A stretch of 58,798 nucleotides of DNA from Bimuria novae-zelandiae CBS 107.79 (GCA_010015655.1 ML976708.1:26824-85621), one strand, 5' to 3'. Shown: positions 11,065 to 22,900, counted from the first letter of the stretch. The notes: generated from the letters alone by a model not told the origin. Made by a program: numbers and translations.

Positions 11065-11256
11065 GTGCCCGAATGCCTTGAGATGCATACATGATATGCC
11101 ATTGGTGATCTGAAAGCCTCGATATACCCACCTTCTGCAACACCAGTGCTCCCTTCCAGAACCAAGAGCATACACTCTAGGTACCCACCGGTGACACCTA
11201 CTGTAAGTTGGACGCAGCTGCCCAAACCGTAGCCAACACGTTCCAAAAACGCGCGC
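11065..11256. other. Spacer between two pogo/Fot1 elements
   Basis: About 190 bp of normal composition, neither RIP-like nor coding. It may be host DNA that was the target of both insertions. Confidence 0.5.
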
Positions 11257-11258
11257 TA

Positions 11259-11338
11259 AGCTAGCGCATGGGGTTCCGAGACACCCGGGGATATGAGACA
11301 CCGCGCAGAAATCCTCCACCCTTCAAAAAATCGCGATA
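11259..11338 (+). repeat. Left 80-bp TIR of pogo/Fot1 element 2
   Basis: Starts agctagcgcatggggttccg. It matches the reverse complement of 12963-13042 without a mismatch. Confidence 0.92.
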
Positions 11339-11360
11339 TCTCCACATCCACCCTACCAAA

Positions 11361-12947
11361 ATGGCCAACCGTGAGGCAGCAATTCAAGCAGCTATTAGTG
11401 ATCTTAATGCTAGCATTTTTCCTAGTTAACGAGCTGCTGCAAAGGCATATAACATCCCTATAGCCACGCTATCTAGGCGCGTACGCGGTTCACAAAACTA
11501 GCAAAATAGCTACGTATACTAGTAACAATTAACTCCATAATAAGAGGACTTCCTTATATAATAGATACTTAAAGAGGACGCGCGCGGGTTTCCTCCTTCT
11601 TACACTTATATATAAGAAATAGTAAATTAAATTCTTAGAATAAACGGCGACCACGCGTTAGTAGGTAAATACTAAATATCTTACTTTATTAAACGTAACC
11701 TACGCGTTACTTTTATTATAGGTAAGAAGATTAAGGCTGCGAGAGCTAAGGGAGTAACTTAGGAGGTAATACGCGAGTTTCTTAAGCTCTATAAGTAGCT
11801 CCGCGTTGAGTTAGACATACGCAATGAGGATACGTGGAATATAAATAAGACTGGGAAGGCCCTAGGCGTATGTGCAAACACTAGAGTACTCGCAGGAAGC
11901 CAGAAAAAGAAGGCTTACTATTAGTCTCTAAAGAATCGCGAGTAGGCGTCGATAATCGAGTGCGTTTCTGTAATAGGGAGAAAGCTACGGCCAGCTATTA
12001 TTTTTAAAGGCAAAAACCTGCAGAGCACCTAGTTTCTATTAATAATACCTAACTAGCTATACGCAACTTTAGAGAATAGCTAAATATTTAATATAATAGG
12101 GGCTAAGTGGCTATAACGCGTATTTCTGCTAGATACTACGCCCTTAGAGGATCGCTGGCGGATGCTAATATTAGATGGCCACGGCAGCCATGTCGACCTG
12201 GATTTCCTGTGGATCTGTAAGCAGAATAAAGTTAGGCTTCTGTTTCTCCCTGCGCACTCCTCGCACGTTCTGTAGCTACTAGATCTCTCTGTTTTCTTAG
12301 TAGTGAAACGATTCTATCGCCAGCAGATCCACGAGTTATCACACCTAGATAATGCTGCGCTAGTTAAAAAGGAACGTTTTATTATTGCCTACAACGCTGC
12401 TAGAGAGGCTACAATTACTAAGAGAGTAATCCGCGCTAGATAGGCCGTTACAGGCATTTGCCCGTTAAATATTAAGCGGGTAGTCAACTCATCTTAAGTC
12501 GCTCGAAGGCCTGTTACCCCCCCTTACTAGGATCAGGCTTATCTCGCTAAGAGCTCTCTCTACACTCCCCATGGCCCTCGGGATCTGTTTATAGCTTAAA
12601 GGCAGCTCTACAGCGCTGAGAAATTAAGCCGTAAGGTTCACTAACTATTTAAAAAAGCTAGTAAGGTAATTATAATAGCTAATACACGCTTAGCAGCGCT
12701 AGAAGCAGAGAATAAAAGATTATAAAGTTAACTTAAGGCCCTTAAGTGTCTGTAACTACAAAAGAAAGTTCGCATAGACCTAAATTAACGCTTTACTAGC
12801 ATAGATTAAATCATAATAGCAAAGCAGGCATCTGCTCTCCTAGAGCAACAAAACAGTAGTACTTCTGCAGAAAAGGACGCAGAAAAAGCTGCAGCAGAAA
12901 TAGCAGCTAAAACTCTGCAATCTATGTGTAGCGAGTGGCAATTGTAA
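11361..12947 (+). pseudogene. Pogo/Fot1 transposase 2, inactivated by RIP-type stops
   Basis: ATG 11361 to TAA 12945-12947 is 529 codons in a constant frame, close to the roughly 540 residues usual for Fot1 transposases. Visible are the N-terminal HTH (REAAIQAAISDL, AYNIPIATLSRRVRG), NINKTGK near 11840 where the first catalytic Asp should be (D to N), LILDGHGSHVD near 12167 (second Asp), and LPAHSSHVLQLLDLS near 12246 (third Asp, 35 residues after the second, DD35D). A C-terminal coiled coil follows (LEAENKRLQSQLKALK). All interruptions are TAA/TAG at Gln or Trp positions. Confidence 0.87.
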
Positions 12948-12962
12948 TTACGCTGAATGAAT

Positions 12963-13042
12963 TATCGCGATTTTTTGAAGGGTGGAGGATTTCTGCGCGG
13001 TGTCTCATATCCCCGGGTGTCTCGGAACCCCATGCGCTAGCT
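12963..13042 (-). repeat. Right 80-bp TIR of pogo/Fot1 element 2
   Basis: Exact reverse complement of 11259-11338. Confidence 0.92.
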
Positions 13043-13044
13043 TA

Positions 13045-13615
13045 GAGTTAGAATTAGTTCAAAGCTCCAACCTCTTGGGTATGATTCTTGTAGGGAAAGT
13101 TCCAGTCATTCAATGTAAGACCTTTGTTGCATCTGCACCAACCAACAATTCATAGCGTTTCTAGGCTATGAGACTCTTGCAATATGAAATCAGTTCCCAT
13201 CGGGCACATGAAGGTTATTGCAAGTGCCTTTTCCAAGGAATTCGTTAGGCATCCGAGACGTGACTCACAGCGCTTTGGCTTCCGACCGTGGTTCAGCAAT
13301 GTTCCATAGGTAATTCACCAACCATAGGTACGCGTGAGTCAAACACAGGATCCCGCCGCCCTTTACTCCACAGCCCCCAGAGTGTGTACCGTGGATGGTA
13401 ACTCAAGGGCGCTGCAGTGACGTCTATAAGTCGCGCGTCTCATTCTTCTCTTGCATCACGACCTTCCGGAAATCTTTCTCTTCACCAAATTTATACAGTT
13501 TCAAAGCCTGCTGATCGTAAACCACACGTCGCGCAACCAACCAAGCCAAAAAGCTAAACCACTTGCGCCTTCTTCAACTCATATACCCTAACTGCGATCG
13601 ACCGCTACACACCCA
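13045..13615. other. Upstream region of the P1-like gene
   Basis: Unique sequence of normal composition between the transposon block and the first housekeeping gene. The last 150 bp have pyrimidine-rich tracts (ttcttctcttgcatc, ttctcttcaccaaat) like those upstream of fungal ribosomal protein genes. No other feature is seen. Confidence 0.4.
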
Positions 13616-13999
13616 ATGTCCACCGACGCCGCCACCACCACCACCACCACCACCAACAGCAACAACAACAAGGCCGAGACCGCCGTATCCTACGCCGCCC
13701 TCATCCTTGCCGACGAAGGCATCGAAATCACCCCCGAGAAACTCCAGACCCTGCTCAAAGCCGCCGCCATCGACGACGTCGAACTCATCTGGACCACTCT
13801 CTTCGCCAAAGCACTCCAGGGTAAGGAGCTCAAGGACATCCTTACCGCCGTCTCGACTTCCAGCGCGGAAGTAGGACGCCCGCCCGCCCCCGTGAATGAG
13901 AACACCTCGGACGAGCCCGACGAGGGCGCTGAGATTGTCGACGGTAATGACGACGACGGGAGCGGAATGGAGGGAGGAATGTTCGATCTTTTCAGTTAG
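13616..13999 (+). CDS. RPP1: 60S acidic ribosomal protein P1-like
   Basis: One exon, 127 residues. The N-terminal P1 dimerisation fold is clear: [40 protein letters not shown] and [12 protein letters not shown]1/P2 form the ribosomal stalk that recruits elongation factors. Two features are unusual. A Thr/Asn tract coded by a CCACCA repeat precedes the domain (residues 6-19). The hinge is not the usual Ala-rich acidic linker, and the C-terminus reads EGGMFDLFS, not the near-universal SD(D/E)DMGFGLFD. A divergent paralogue, or a P1 whose last exon I have misread, are both possible. The ATG at 13616 is the first in frame before the domain. Confidence 0.8.
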   Translation: MSTDAATTTTTTTNSNNNKAETAVSYAALILADEGIEITPEKLQTLLKAAAIDDVELIWTTLFAKALQGKELKDILTAVSTSSAEVGRPPAPVNENTSDEPDEGAEIVDGNDDDGSGMEGGMFDLFS

Positions 14000-14339
14000 G
14001 AGGGTAGATTTGGGAGTTTTGAGATCTTACGCTAGGTTCGCAATGCAAGGAGATCTTTCTTCCACGAGTATTCTTGAGTAGTGCTAGGTCCCACGTGATG
14101 CCTCATGCTGCCCGGAAACGGGGTGCGTATTGTCTAGCCTGGGACAACTCGCAGGGGAAAACACCAGCAGCTTGCAAACCAACTTTTTCCAACCTGATAC
14201 GCCACAGAGGGCTTCACTAACGCCAAATGCAGAATCATGAAACCGTACCCTGGGTATCCTCAACTGCCTATCCGCCATGACGCTAGCGCCCTAGCCTTGC
14301 TGCTTCTTGAAAGCCTGCTCTATATCTATCAAAAAGTTA

Positions 14340-15431
14340 TTAGCAAAGTTTCAATGTATCCTGGGTATACTCACGGGCTAGAAAGTCCTCTTCTTCGCTC
14401 AACTCATCTCTGCCCACGCCAGGTGGCAACTCAGCGGGCAGGGAGCTGGATCGCTCACCTCCTTGGTTGCCATAGGCGATCCTGGCAGGACTCGCAGCGA
14501 TTTGAGTGGGCGAAACTGGCGCAGGAACAGAGCTGCTGCGCTCATCCAGCTTGGTTCGCTTCTGGCCCGAGGAGTCGCTCGGGTTGCTGTTGTCGATGAA
14601 TGGGCCGACTTTGCGCTTCGGAGGCGTGACCGGAGTTGATGAATATGGAGACGGGATCGGCTTCACTTTGGCGGCGTCTTTGATCGATTGCTTCGGTTTC
14701 GGCTTCGTCATCGGCGGCGGCGGCGGGTACTTGGGCGGAGAGGATCGGAGGTTGGAAACCTTCTCCAGGCGAGCTGTGCGTGGAGTAGGCGGCGAGCGAT
14801 CGGGGTCGTGGGTGTCGTTGATGGGGGTTCCACCAGGCGTCGTCACGTTGTCCGCGGTAGCCGGAGTGCCCTCAGTGCAGCTAACAGAGCCGGCATTTTG
14901 AGCTTTTCGCGCAGCCCACTCAGCCTCCACCTCCAACTCCATTCTGGTCTTCATCTTCGGTCGAACGGGCGCGTACTCCGTTACGTCTGGCTCACCAGAG
15001 AACTCGTACGTCTTCTTACCCCGCAGCCTGCCCTTTGCGATCTCCGGCACGTCGCCATCGGTCCAAGCGGGACGTCCACGGTTGGGTCGGCCCGTCTTGA
15101 TGTTGCCCTGGTGATCGAAATCGAATGGCCAGTAGGTCCTCAGCTCCTCGTTGTTGTACTGCTTGGACGTCCAGATAGCGTGGCATACTTTGTCGTCAAG
15201 ATACACGTAGCGCGGCGGCTCATGCTCACTTCCGCGGACAATGGGCTCGACGAAATCGTTGACGTAAATCCTCCAGGTGGGGTGGCCGTGGAGGGTGGTC
15301 CTGACGCGGTCGATCACATGCTGGGTAGAATCGCCATGACCATCTTTATGGCGCCAGACAGCACGCATGCGCTTCCCATCGGATATCATCGCGGGCACGT
15401 CGGATTGAGAGCCAAAGCTTGCGGTCGACAT
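14340..15431 (-). CDS. Unknown ascomycete protein, ordered N-half and disordered C-half
   Basis: A single 363-residue ORF on the minus strand. Residues 1-150 look folded, with many aromatic residues (TWRIYVNDFVEPIV, RYVYLDDKVCHAIWTS, LRTYWPFDFDHQG) followed by a basic GRPNRGRPAWTDGD patch. Residues 180-350 are Ser/Pro/Thr-rich low complexity with a proline run (PPKYPPPPP) and basic clusters (KPKPKQSIKD, PPKRKVG) that could be a nuclear localisation signal. I do not recognise a known domain. The downstream neighbour in its orientation is the convergent P1-like gene. Its start is 876 bp from the divergent nuo51 start. Confidence 0.7.
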   Translation of the reverse strand: MSTASFGSQSDVPAMISDGKRMRAVWRHKDGHGDSTQHVIDRVRTTLHGHPTWRIYVNDFVEPIVRGSEHEPPRYVYLDDKVCHAIWTSKQYNNEELRTYWPFDFDHQGNIKTGRPNRGRPAWTDGDVPEIAKGRLRGKKTYEFSGEPDVTEYAPVRPKMKTRMELEVEAEWAARKAQNAGSVSCTEGTPATADNVTTPGGTPINDTHDPDRSPPTPRTARLEKVSNLRSSPPKYPPPPPMTKPKPKQSIKDAAKVKPIPSPYSSTPVTPPKRKVGPFIDNSNPSDSSGQKRTKLDERSSSVPAPVSPTQIAASPARIAYGNQGGERSSSLPAELPPGVGRDELSEEEDFLAREYTQDTLKLC

Positions 15432-16307
15432 TGCTAGAGTGGGCTTACGGAGTCGGTGGACGACTTTAGATCATTATAAGAAGCTGGGCGAATCGGGGGC
15501 CGCAGCAACAGAATTGGGAAATTGGAAAAGGGGTGGAATAGGGAGTGTTAGTTACCTTTTGAGCTGGTCAGATTGCTGCACTATGCGCGGTCGACGTGGG
15601 GTCGGTTGGTGTTGTGGATGGGGTTGCAGAGCAGAGCTGTCGCGGGTCAAATAGAGACTTGTGCGGCAGCAAAGTCGATAAGCGAAAACTGTGCGTGTGG
15701 TCACCCAGGTAACGCTGCAGTTGTAAAAGTGAGAGCGCTTTGGAAGCTAAGTTTTATTTCGAGGGCAAGTGAAAGACGTGATACAAACGGAGTTGGCCAA
15801 AGTTGGTCGAGCACATCCTGCTTTGCTTCTCTCCGTCTTTTCTTTGACCAAATATATATCCTTTACACCAAGTATCACACATCCTGAAACCATTGAGCTC
15901 GTCTTAATAGCGCGGACTTTTGTATTATAAGGCGTTGGGAGGGCTTGGAGTGGGACTACATGGCTAACTGAACGGCTATGATATGTAGAATAACTCATGC
16001 TGAAGCGGAGATTTGATATACGGAACAATGAGGGGGCAATAGAGTAGTCAAAATAAAGACGCCTCGTGACAGACAATGTCTGGTGTTGTGATGTAGGTGT
16101 ATCGGTGCGACTCGGCCGTCCTCAATTCGGTTGATGTCACAATGCTCGCGTCGCCCAATCAGATGCAGTGGATGTAATCAGAGGCGCGCCAAGCCCTAAA
16201 GCAGCCGAACATCTCGAGCTTCAAGCCGCCACAACCACGACGACAACGCACGCTTGCGCGCCTACGGAGCCCCAATTGTACGAGCACAGCTCGACATCGC
16301 ACCCAAA
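15432..16307. other. Divergent intergenic region between the unknown gene and nuo51
   Basis: No gene is recognised. It must hold the promoters of both divergent genes. 15740-16080 is moderately AT-rich with only short chance ORFs. Confidence 0.4.
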
Positions 16308-17927
16308 ATGCTCGCCCGCCATGCTCCTGCCGCGCAGTCGCTGAGCGCCGTCGCCCACCGAGCTCTTCCTGCAGCATCCGTAGCTTCACGCCTTTCGACC
16401 GTCACCACCCCCGCGCAGCCCTCACGGCGGAATCTCGCGACCGTAACTGATGCGCCGAAGAAGACACATGGAGGTTTGAAGGACCAGGACCGCATTTTCC
16501 AGAATCTGTACGGCCATCATGGCGCCGACCTAAAGAGCGCGATGAAATATGGAGACTGGCACAAGACGAAGGAAATCATACTCAAGGGCCACGATTGGGT
16601 GTGTAGAGGGCATATCTGAACTGTATGAGCTAGGCTGACTGTGGGCAGATCATTTCTGAGATCAAGGCGTCTGGTCTGCGAGGCCGAGGTGGTGCTGGCT
16701 TCCCTTCGGGATTGAAATGGGTATGGACCAGGACCAGTCACTGGGGAAGGCGATGCTGATTATGGGTAGTCATTCATGAACACCAAGGGCTGGGAAAACG
16801 ATACTAAGCCCCGCTACCTCGTCGTCAACGCCGATGAGGGCGAGCCAGGAACCTGCAAGGACCGTGAGATTATGCGCAAGGACCCCCACAAGCTCATTGA
16901 AGGTTGCCTTGTTGCTGGGCGCGCCATGAACGCAACCGCCGCCTATATCTACATCCGAGGAGAATTCTACCACGAAGCTACCGTACTGCAACGGGCTATT
17001 CAGGAGGCATACCAAGCTGGCTTGATCGGCAAGAACGCCTGCGGATCCGGCTACGACTTCGATGTCTTCATCCACCGAGGAATGGGCGCATATGTGTGCG
17101 GTGAAGAAACCTCGCTTATCGAGTCGCTGGAAGGCAAACCTGGAAAGCCCCGCCTCAAGCCTCCGTTCCCCGCTGCCGTTGGTCTCTTCGGATGCCCCAC
17201 CACCGTTGCCAACGTCGAGACTGTCGCTGTAGCGCCCACCATCTGCCGACGAGGAGGAAGCTGGTTCGCTAGTTTCGGTCGCGAGCGCAACCAGGGCACC
17301 AAGCTCTTCTGTATCTCTGGCCACGTAAACAACCCTTGCACTGTTGAGGAGGAGATGTCCATCCCTCTCCGTGAGCTCATCGACAAACACTGTGGAGGCG
17401 TCAGAGGTGGCTGGGATAACCTCAAGGCTATCATTCCTGGAGGTTCATCAACGCCCCTTCTACCTAAGAGCATTTGCGACGATGTACTCATGGACTTTGA
17501 TGCCCTCAAGGACGCCCAGTCTGGTCTGGGTACCGCCGCCGTCATTGTCATGGATAAGTCCACTGACGTCGTTCGCGCCATTCAGCGTCTCTCCAAGTTC
17601 TACCACCACGAGTCCTGCGGTCAATGCACGCCCTGCCGTGAAGGTTCGAAGTGGACGCACCAGATCATGGACAGATTCTACAAGGGACAAGCCCGAGAGC
17701 GTGAGATCGACATGCTTCAGGAGTTGACTAAGCAAGTCGAAGGTCATACAATCTGCGCTCTCGGTGAGGCCTTTGCCTGGCCACTACAGGGTCTCATCAG
17801 GCATTTCAGGCCCGAACTGGAGGCGAGGATCAAGGACTATGGAGCTAAACACGGCGGAGAGGCGCGTGCTGGTGGCTGGGCGCACGATGCAGGCAAGAAG
17901 GGCCTTCTGATTTCGCCAGGCCAATAG
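16308..17927 (+). CDS. nuo51: NADH:ubiquinone oxidoreductase 51-kDa flavoprotein subunit (complex I, NDUFV1/NuoF)
   Basis: Three exons, 16308-16598, 16649-16720 and 16770-17927, give 506 residues. Introns 1 (50 nt, branch gctgact) and 2 (49 nt) join GHDW to [17 protein letters not shown] and GLKW to SFMNTKGW. The protein oxidises NADH with FMN at the matrix tip of mitochondrial complex I. Visible are the glycine-rich NADH site [16 protein letters not shown], the FMN site [14 protein letters not shown], and the N3 [4Fe-4S] ligands Cys404, Cys407 and Cys410 ([12 protein letters not shown]) plus Cys450 (HTICALGEA). Residues 1-45 are rich in Ala, Arg and Ser with few acids, a typical mitochondrial presequence. 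Length fits the family (about 490-500). Confidence 0.97.
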
Positions 17928-18205
17928 AGTGGGATGAAAGTCTTTGTACAATGAGTATTTCATTTGTTTTCGTTTGGTTGGCGATCTGCTCACTGAATTG
18001 TGCATAGTGTTCTCAGTGCAATTGATCGTGAATTTCAAAGTTGATTCTGCGTTGAGTGTGATCTTGGTATCTCGAGAGAAACATAAAAGAGCATTACCAC
18101 GCTTTGTTGTCGGTTGTCCTATGAAATGACCACCTTCGAGCTGCTGAACGCCTGCTATTCCCATCCAATATGCAACAGAAATACTAAAAGGAGCTGACGG
18201 TACCC
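17928..18205. other. Convergent 3' intergenic region (nuo51/CDC31)
   Basis: 278 bp between two stop codons. No further gene is seen. Confidence 0.5.
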
Positions 18206-18928
18206 TCAGCCCAAGCAAATGTTGATGAACTCTTCCCTGTTGATCGCTCCATCCCCATTCATATCAAACTCATCGATCATAGCTTGCAGTTCCTCATGCT
18301 GCAGCCCCTCGCCCAACTCCTTCGCCACCCTCTCCAAATCCTGCAACGTTATCGTCCCCTTCCCATCCCCATCAAACAGATCAAACGCCCTGTTAATCTC
18401 ATCTTGCGGATCCCTGCTCACAATCCTCTGCGCCATTATCACCTGAAACGCCTGGAAACTCAGCAGCCACCGCGGCGGACTCTGATACTTGCCTGCGGGC
18501 TGCTTCTGCTTGCTCCCGCCCGCCTGCTGCTGCCCGGGCGCCTGCACGCCGCTCGTCTGCAAAATCGCCAGGATCTCCTGCTTCGGCTCGTCGAAGCCCA
18601 GCGCCTTCATCGCAACCTTGAGCTCGTGGTAGTCGATGTAGCCGTCCTTGTCGAGGTCGAAGAGGTTGAAGGCTTCTTGGATCTCCTCGCGCTGCTCTTC
18701 GGAGAGGGACTCTAGTGCTGTCGCGGCGTCGTTTTCCGCGGCGGCTTTTTGCTCGCGTAGGCGGCGTTGGGCGTCGAGGCGCTCGGCTTCGCGCGTTTGG
18801 GCGTTTTTGGAGGACGACGGCGCGAAGCCTGGGGTCGTGTAGGGTTGTTGGTGGGTTGGAGGGGCGGCGCGGGAGCTGAGGCCGCCTGGGTGGCCGAAGC
18901 GCGGTTGGTTGGTCGAGGATGTTGCCAT
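18206..18928 (-). CDS. CDC31: Centrin / Cdc31-like EF-hand protein
   Basis: 240 residues, one exon. Centrin acts at the spindle pole body half-bridge, and in TREX-2 and nucleotide-excision repair complexes. EF-hand 1 is intact (loop D91-E102, [12 protein letters not shown]), followed by the centrin signature [19 protein letters not shown]-hand 3 (residues 186-197) ends in Asp, not Glu. EF-hand 4 is intact (D222-E233, [12 protein letters not shown]). EF-hand 2 is absent: a Gln/Gly/Lys-rich stretch at residues 125-152 replaces the loop. I chose the ATG at 18928 because it starts a normal disordered centrin N-terminus. The frame stays open upstream to an ATG at 19144, but that part looks like 5' UTR. 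Fungal centrins are usually 160-200 residues, so N-tail and insert account for the excess. Confidence 0.9.
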   Translation of the reverse strand: MATSSTNQPRFGHPGGLSSRAAPPTHQQPYTTPGFAPSSSKNAQTREAERLDAQRRLREQKAAAENDAATALESLSEEQREEIQEAFNLFDLDKDGYIDYHELKVAMKALGFDEPKQEILAILQTSGVQAPGQQQAGGSKQKQPAGKYQSPPRWLLSFQAFQVIMAQRIVSRDPQDEINRAFDLFDGDGKGTITLQDLERVAKELGEGLQHEELQAMIDEFDMNGDGAINREEFINICLG

Positions 18929-19905
18929 GTAGGTGTAGGTGTGAAGTAGTAGATGTAATGGTTTGGTGTTGCCAGAGGGCAAGTCACGTATGCGGCCGGT
19001 GAGTTCGTACCCAGAGGTTAACTTATGGCGCTGAATCAAGATTTTCGAGAGAGCACGAGGGAGTGGGTGGACGTTGGGCTTTGCTGCACTGAGACAATTG
19101 TGAATTTCTTTGTTTTGATGGTGAGGTATGCGGCGGGGGTACACGCGAACGAACGCGTCTGCGTGAAGGGAAACTAGCGTGATGGCCAGCGCACTAGCAC
19201 CACCGCACCTGGTGGGATATCAGACGTCACATAGCAAATCTTCGCGTCCCGAAGCACAAGGCATTTCTATAGGTTTTGTGAGAGAGAAGGTTTTGGCGAG
19301 AGGGCGAAGCCAGACCAGTCTTTCGCCAGAGAGTGTTTCAATATTACACGTTTTGGTGGGCTGAGCAGCCTCAGTCTGTCAGGCAGCAACAGGTAGCAGG
19401 TAGCAGGTTAGGAAACAACGACAGTGCAGCCTGCTGTGAGACTCAGCCCAGCGCAAACCCGGTGAAATCGAATCTTATTTGCCAATTGCTTCGGCGCTTT
19501 GTCACCTTGCCCCTCTAACAGCAGTTCTTACCGCGATTTGCTGCTACACGTGACCATCGCACCGGGCTTAGCGCTACCCAACCCCCAGAACTGTCCCTCA
19601 CCCCCGACGCATCGTGTCTCTGCTCCATCTTCAACCGCCGCCTCTTTCATGACGGCCTTTTCCCTATTTAATCTGCTGGCTCTCTGTGAGCTGTTCCACT
19701 CTTTCGCCTAGGCGCGCGCACAAATCTCGCGGCGATTGTCTAAACCTCGGCTTGGCGCGTTTTTGCCAGCTAGTAAAGCGACCCTCGCATTCTTGACCTC
19801 GCATCACCCACCTCTCGTCTGCGTGCTCAGCACCACCACACCCCACCGCGCACACATACTGCCACGGCCTGAACGTAAACGCGCATCCAGACCCGGCAGC
19901 CCATC
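18929..19905. other. Divergent intergenic region CDC31/NUP145
   Basis: 977 bp between divergent starts. It contains the 5' leaders and promoters of both genes. Short ORFs here have no recognisable content. Pyrimidine-rich stretches precede the NUP145 ATG. Confidence 0.4.
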
Positions 19906-22900
19906 ATGTCGTTTGGGTCCGGCGGCTTCGGGGGCTTCGGCTCTAACAACAATAACCAGTCGACCTTTGGCGGCTTTGGGGCCAACAACACCAATAATAG
20001 CGGAGGTAAGCACGCACCTTTCTTTTCTACAGGCTCTGTACGCCCTCGATAAACGGTCAACACCGCGCACCGATCGGTGAGCGCCGCGCGACGCAGCTCG
20101 AACATATCTAACTTGCCCACCGCACCTTCAGGCTTCGGCTCCAATGCGAACACTGGCGGTAGCATCTTCGGTGGCGCGAACAACAACAACAACAACAATA
20201 CTGGTGGCGGTATGTTCGGTAGCAACAACAACACGAGCTCTCCATTCGGAGGCGGAGGTACGTCGAAGTTTTGCGCGTCGCAGTCGCGTCATCTTTTGGA
20301 CTTTGGACACTTTTTACCGAACTGCGCGCCTACCAACAGTTATTGCACGCAACGCGGTCGCAGAAATTTTCGCACGCCCGATCATTCTTCCGCGCATTGG
20401 TTTTGATCTGTTTGAAGCAGCACACATGATCACCTCGCTAACTTACGATTCAGGCGGATTTGGTAGCAACAACAATGCCACCACCTTCGGCTCAAAACCA
20501 TTCGGCAGCAGCACGACTAGCGGAGGATTGTTTGGTAGTGGCTCAACCTCGAATACTACGTTCGGAGGGTTCGGTGCAACAAACAATAACAATGCCACTT
20601 CTTCGTTCGGTTCAGGCAACGCCGGCGGTGGGATCTTCGGTGCGAACAAGACAACTGGCTTCGGTGCGAATAACAACACTGCTGGAGGTGGGTTGTTCGG
20701 TGGAGGCAACACTTCTGGCGGGTTCAGCACGACCAACACAACCGGGGGATTCGGTACTTCAACGTCAGGATTCGGCGCCGCCGCCGCAACCAGCACCACG
20801 AACAATGGAACCGCAGGGACGCCCTTTCAACCGTTCACAGAGAAGGACGCCCAAGGACAATCTCAATACCAGACCATTACGTTCCAACAGCCTTACTCCA
20901 ACTTCTCCTTGGAAGAACTGCGCGTGGTAGACTACGCTCAAGGACGTAGATATGGCAACAGCAATGGCCAACCTGGTGCTTTTGGGCAGAGTACAGGATT
21001 CGGTGGGTTTGGGACGAACAACAACACTGCCACCACCGGTTTTGGCGCAAACAACACCAACACGGGCGGTAGTCTCTTTGGGGCCCAGAACAACAACACC
21101 AGCACTGGCTTTGGCGCAAACAACACCTCTGCGTTTGGAAGCAACAATAATAATAGCGGCGGGCTTTTTGGTCAGAACAAGCCTGGCGGTCTCTTCGGTT
21201 CGGCCAACACCACAACTCAGTCCGGCACGACTGGTGGCATCTTCGGCGCCACCACAAACACGAACACGAGCAATCCATTTGGCGGCACAAATACGAACTC
21301 AGGTTTTGGAGCCTCCACAAACACCGGTGGTAGCCTTTTCGGGAATAACAACGCGGCCCAGAACAAACCAGCCTTTGGAGGTTTCGGTGCTACCAACACC
21401 AATACCGCATCAAATCCCTTTGGGGGCGCCAACACGAACACCGGGGGTGGCTTGTTTGGCCAGAATCAGAATCAGGCATCTAGCGCGCCTGCTTTCGGTG
21501 CGAACACAGCCTCTACGAACACCGGCGGTGGCCTCTTTGGCAACAATAACAATACCAGCACAGGCGGCGGTCTTTTTGGTCAGAATCAGCAGAATCAGAA
21601 CCAGCCCTCGGGCGGCCTGTTTGGTGGAACTCTGGGACAGAACAACCAGAATCAGCAGAAGCCGAGCCTATTCGGCGGTGCTTCGACAAACACTGGTGGT
21701 GGCCTCTTCGGGAACAACAACACTTCCAGCACAGGTGGTGGTCTCTTTGGTCAAAACCAGCAGAACCAGAATAAACCTGGTGGATTGTTCGGAGGAAATA
21801 CTAACCAGACGGCCGGTGGGCTTTTCAACAATTCCACTACGAACACGTCCAACACTGGTGGCAATCTCTTTGGCGGCTTAGGCACCCAGAACCAACAAAA
21901 TACTGGTGGAGGTCTTTTCGGTCAGAATCAGCAGAACCAGAATAAACCTGGTGGATTGTTTGGAGGTTCTACGAACACCAACACGAACACTGGTGGTGGC
22001 TTGTTCGGAGGGCTCAATCCTAGCAACAACAATGCAGCTCCTCTTGGCGGATCATTGTTCGGCGGCAATCAGTCGCAGCAGCAGCAGCAGCAGCAACCGA
22101 ACCAGCAGTCCATGAACAACAGCCTGTTTGGTGCATCTGGTAGCGGCTTACTGAACACTTCCATGAACACCAATCCTTACGGGAACGATGCTCTCTTTGC
22201 TGGTCTTGCCACACCAATGCAAAGCCCTGGGCCGCTTGCCACCCCCTTATCGACCGGCCAGAAGAACAAGAAGAGCGCTATTCTTCCTCAGCACAAGCTG
22301 AATCCCTCTGCTTCGACCCGTCTTCTGACCCCTCAGGGTAAGCGAAATGGGGGTTACGGGTTTACCTACTCTACATACGGGACACCCAGTAGCTCTCAGT
22401 CCAGCCCGCTCGGTGGCAGCTTGTTCAGCAGCGGTGGCCTGGCTCGCCAATTGGGTAAGAGCTTGTCATCGAGCAACTTGCGCAATAGCTACTCTGCCGA
22501 AACAAGCGTCTTGGCGCCGGGTGCATTCTCGATGACCGCTCGGCCTTACAGTACGGGCAGTCTGAAGAAGCTCAACCTGAACCGAAATCTCAACCAGCGA
22601 CCTTCTCTGTTCGACGAGCCAGCACCGAAGCGGGTAAGCTTTGCTACCCCCAGCCACGAAACTTTACCGAACGGCTCTACCACTAACGGCGAATCGAGCT
22701 CATCGAGCAGCGCTTTGGTTGTTCGAGAGGAACCGGAGAGCGAATCTCTTCCCGCGACTGTCAACGGCACGAGCCGGGGTAGAGTTCCAGAGATGGAGCA
22801 GGTTAATGGTGCCGACTTGACTCCGGTTCCCGAGAACCGAACCCTACAGTCTCGCACCTCAGCATCGCTCAACGTCCAAAACGGCCAGACGATCGATCCC

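Larger units (their letters stand above)
11259..13042 (+). mobile_element. Pogo/Fot1-type DNA transposon 2
   Basis: A 1784-bp element with perfect 80-bp TIRs (11259-11338 and 12963-13042) and TA on each side (11257-11258, 13043-13044). The interior is strongly AT-biased while the TIRs are unmutated. It carries one transposase gene in the same orientation. Confidence 0.92.

Noticed and set aside
14506..15437. Long ORFs on the plus strand opposite the unknown gene at 14340-15431
   Set aside because: Low-complexity antisense shadows. The minus frame is longer, and has a folded N-half and normal composition.
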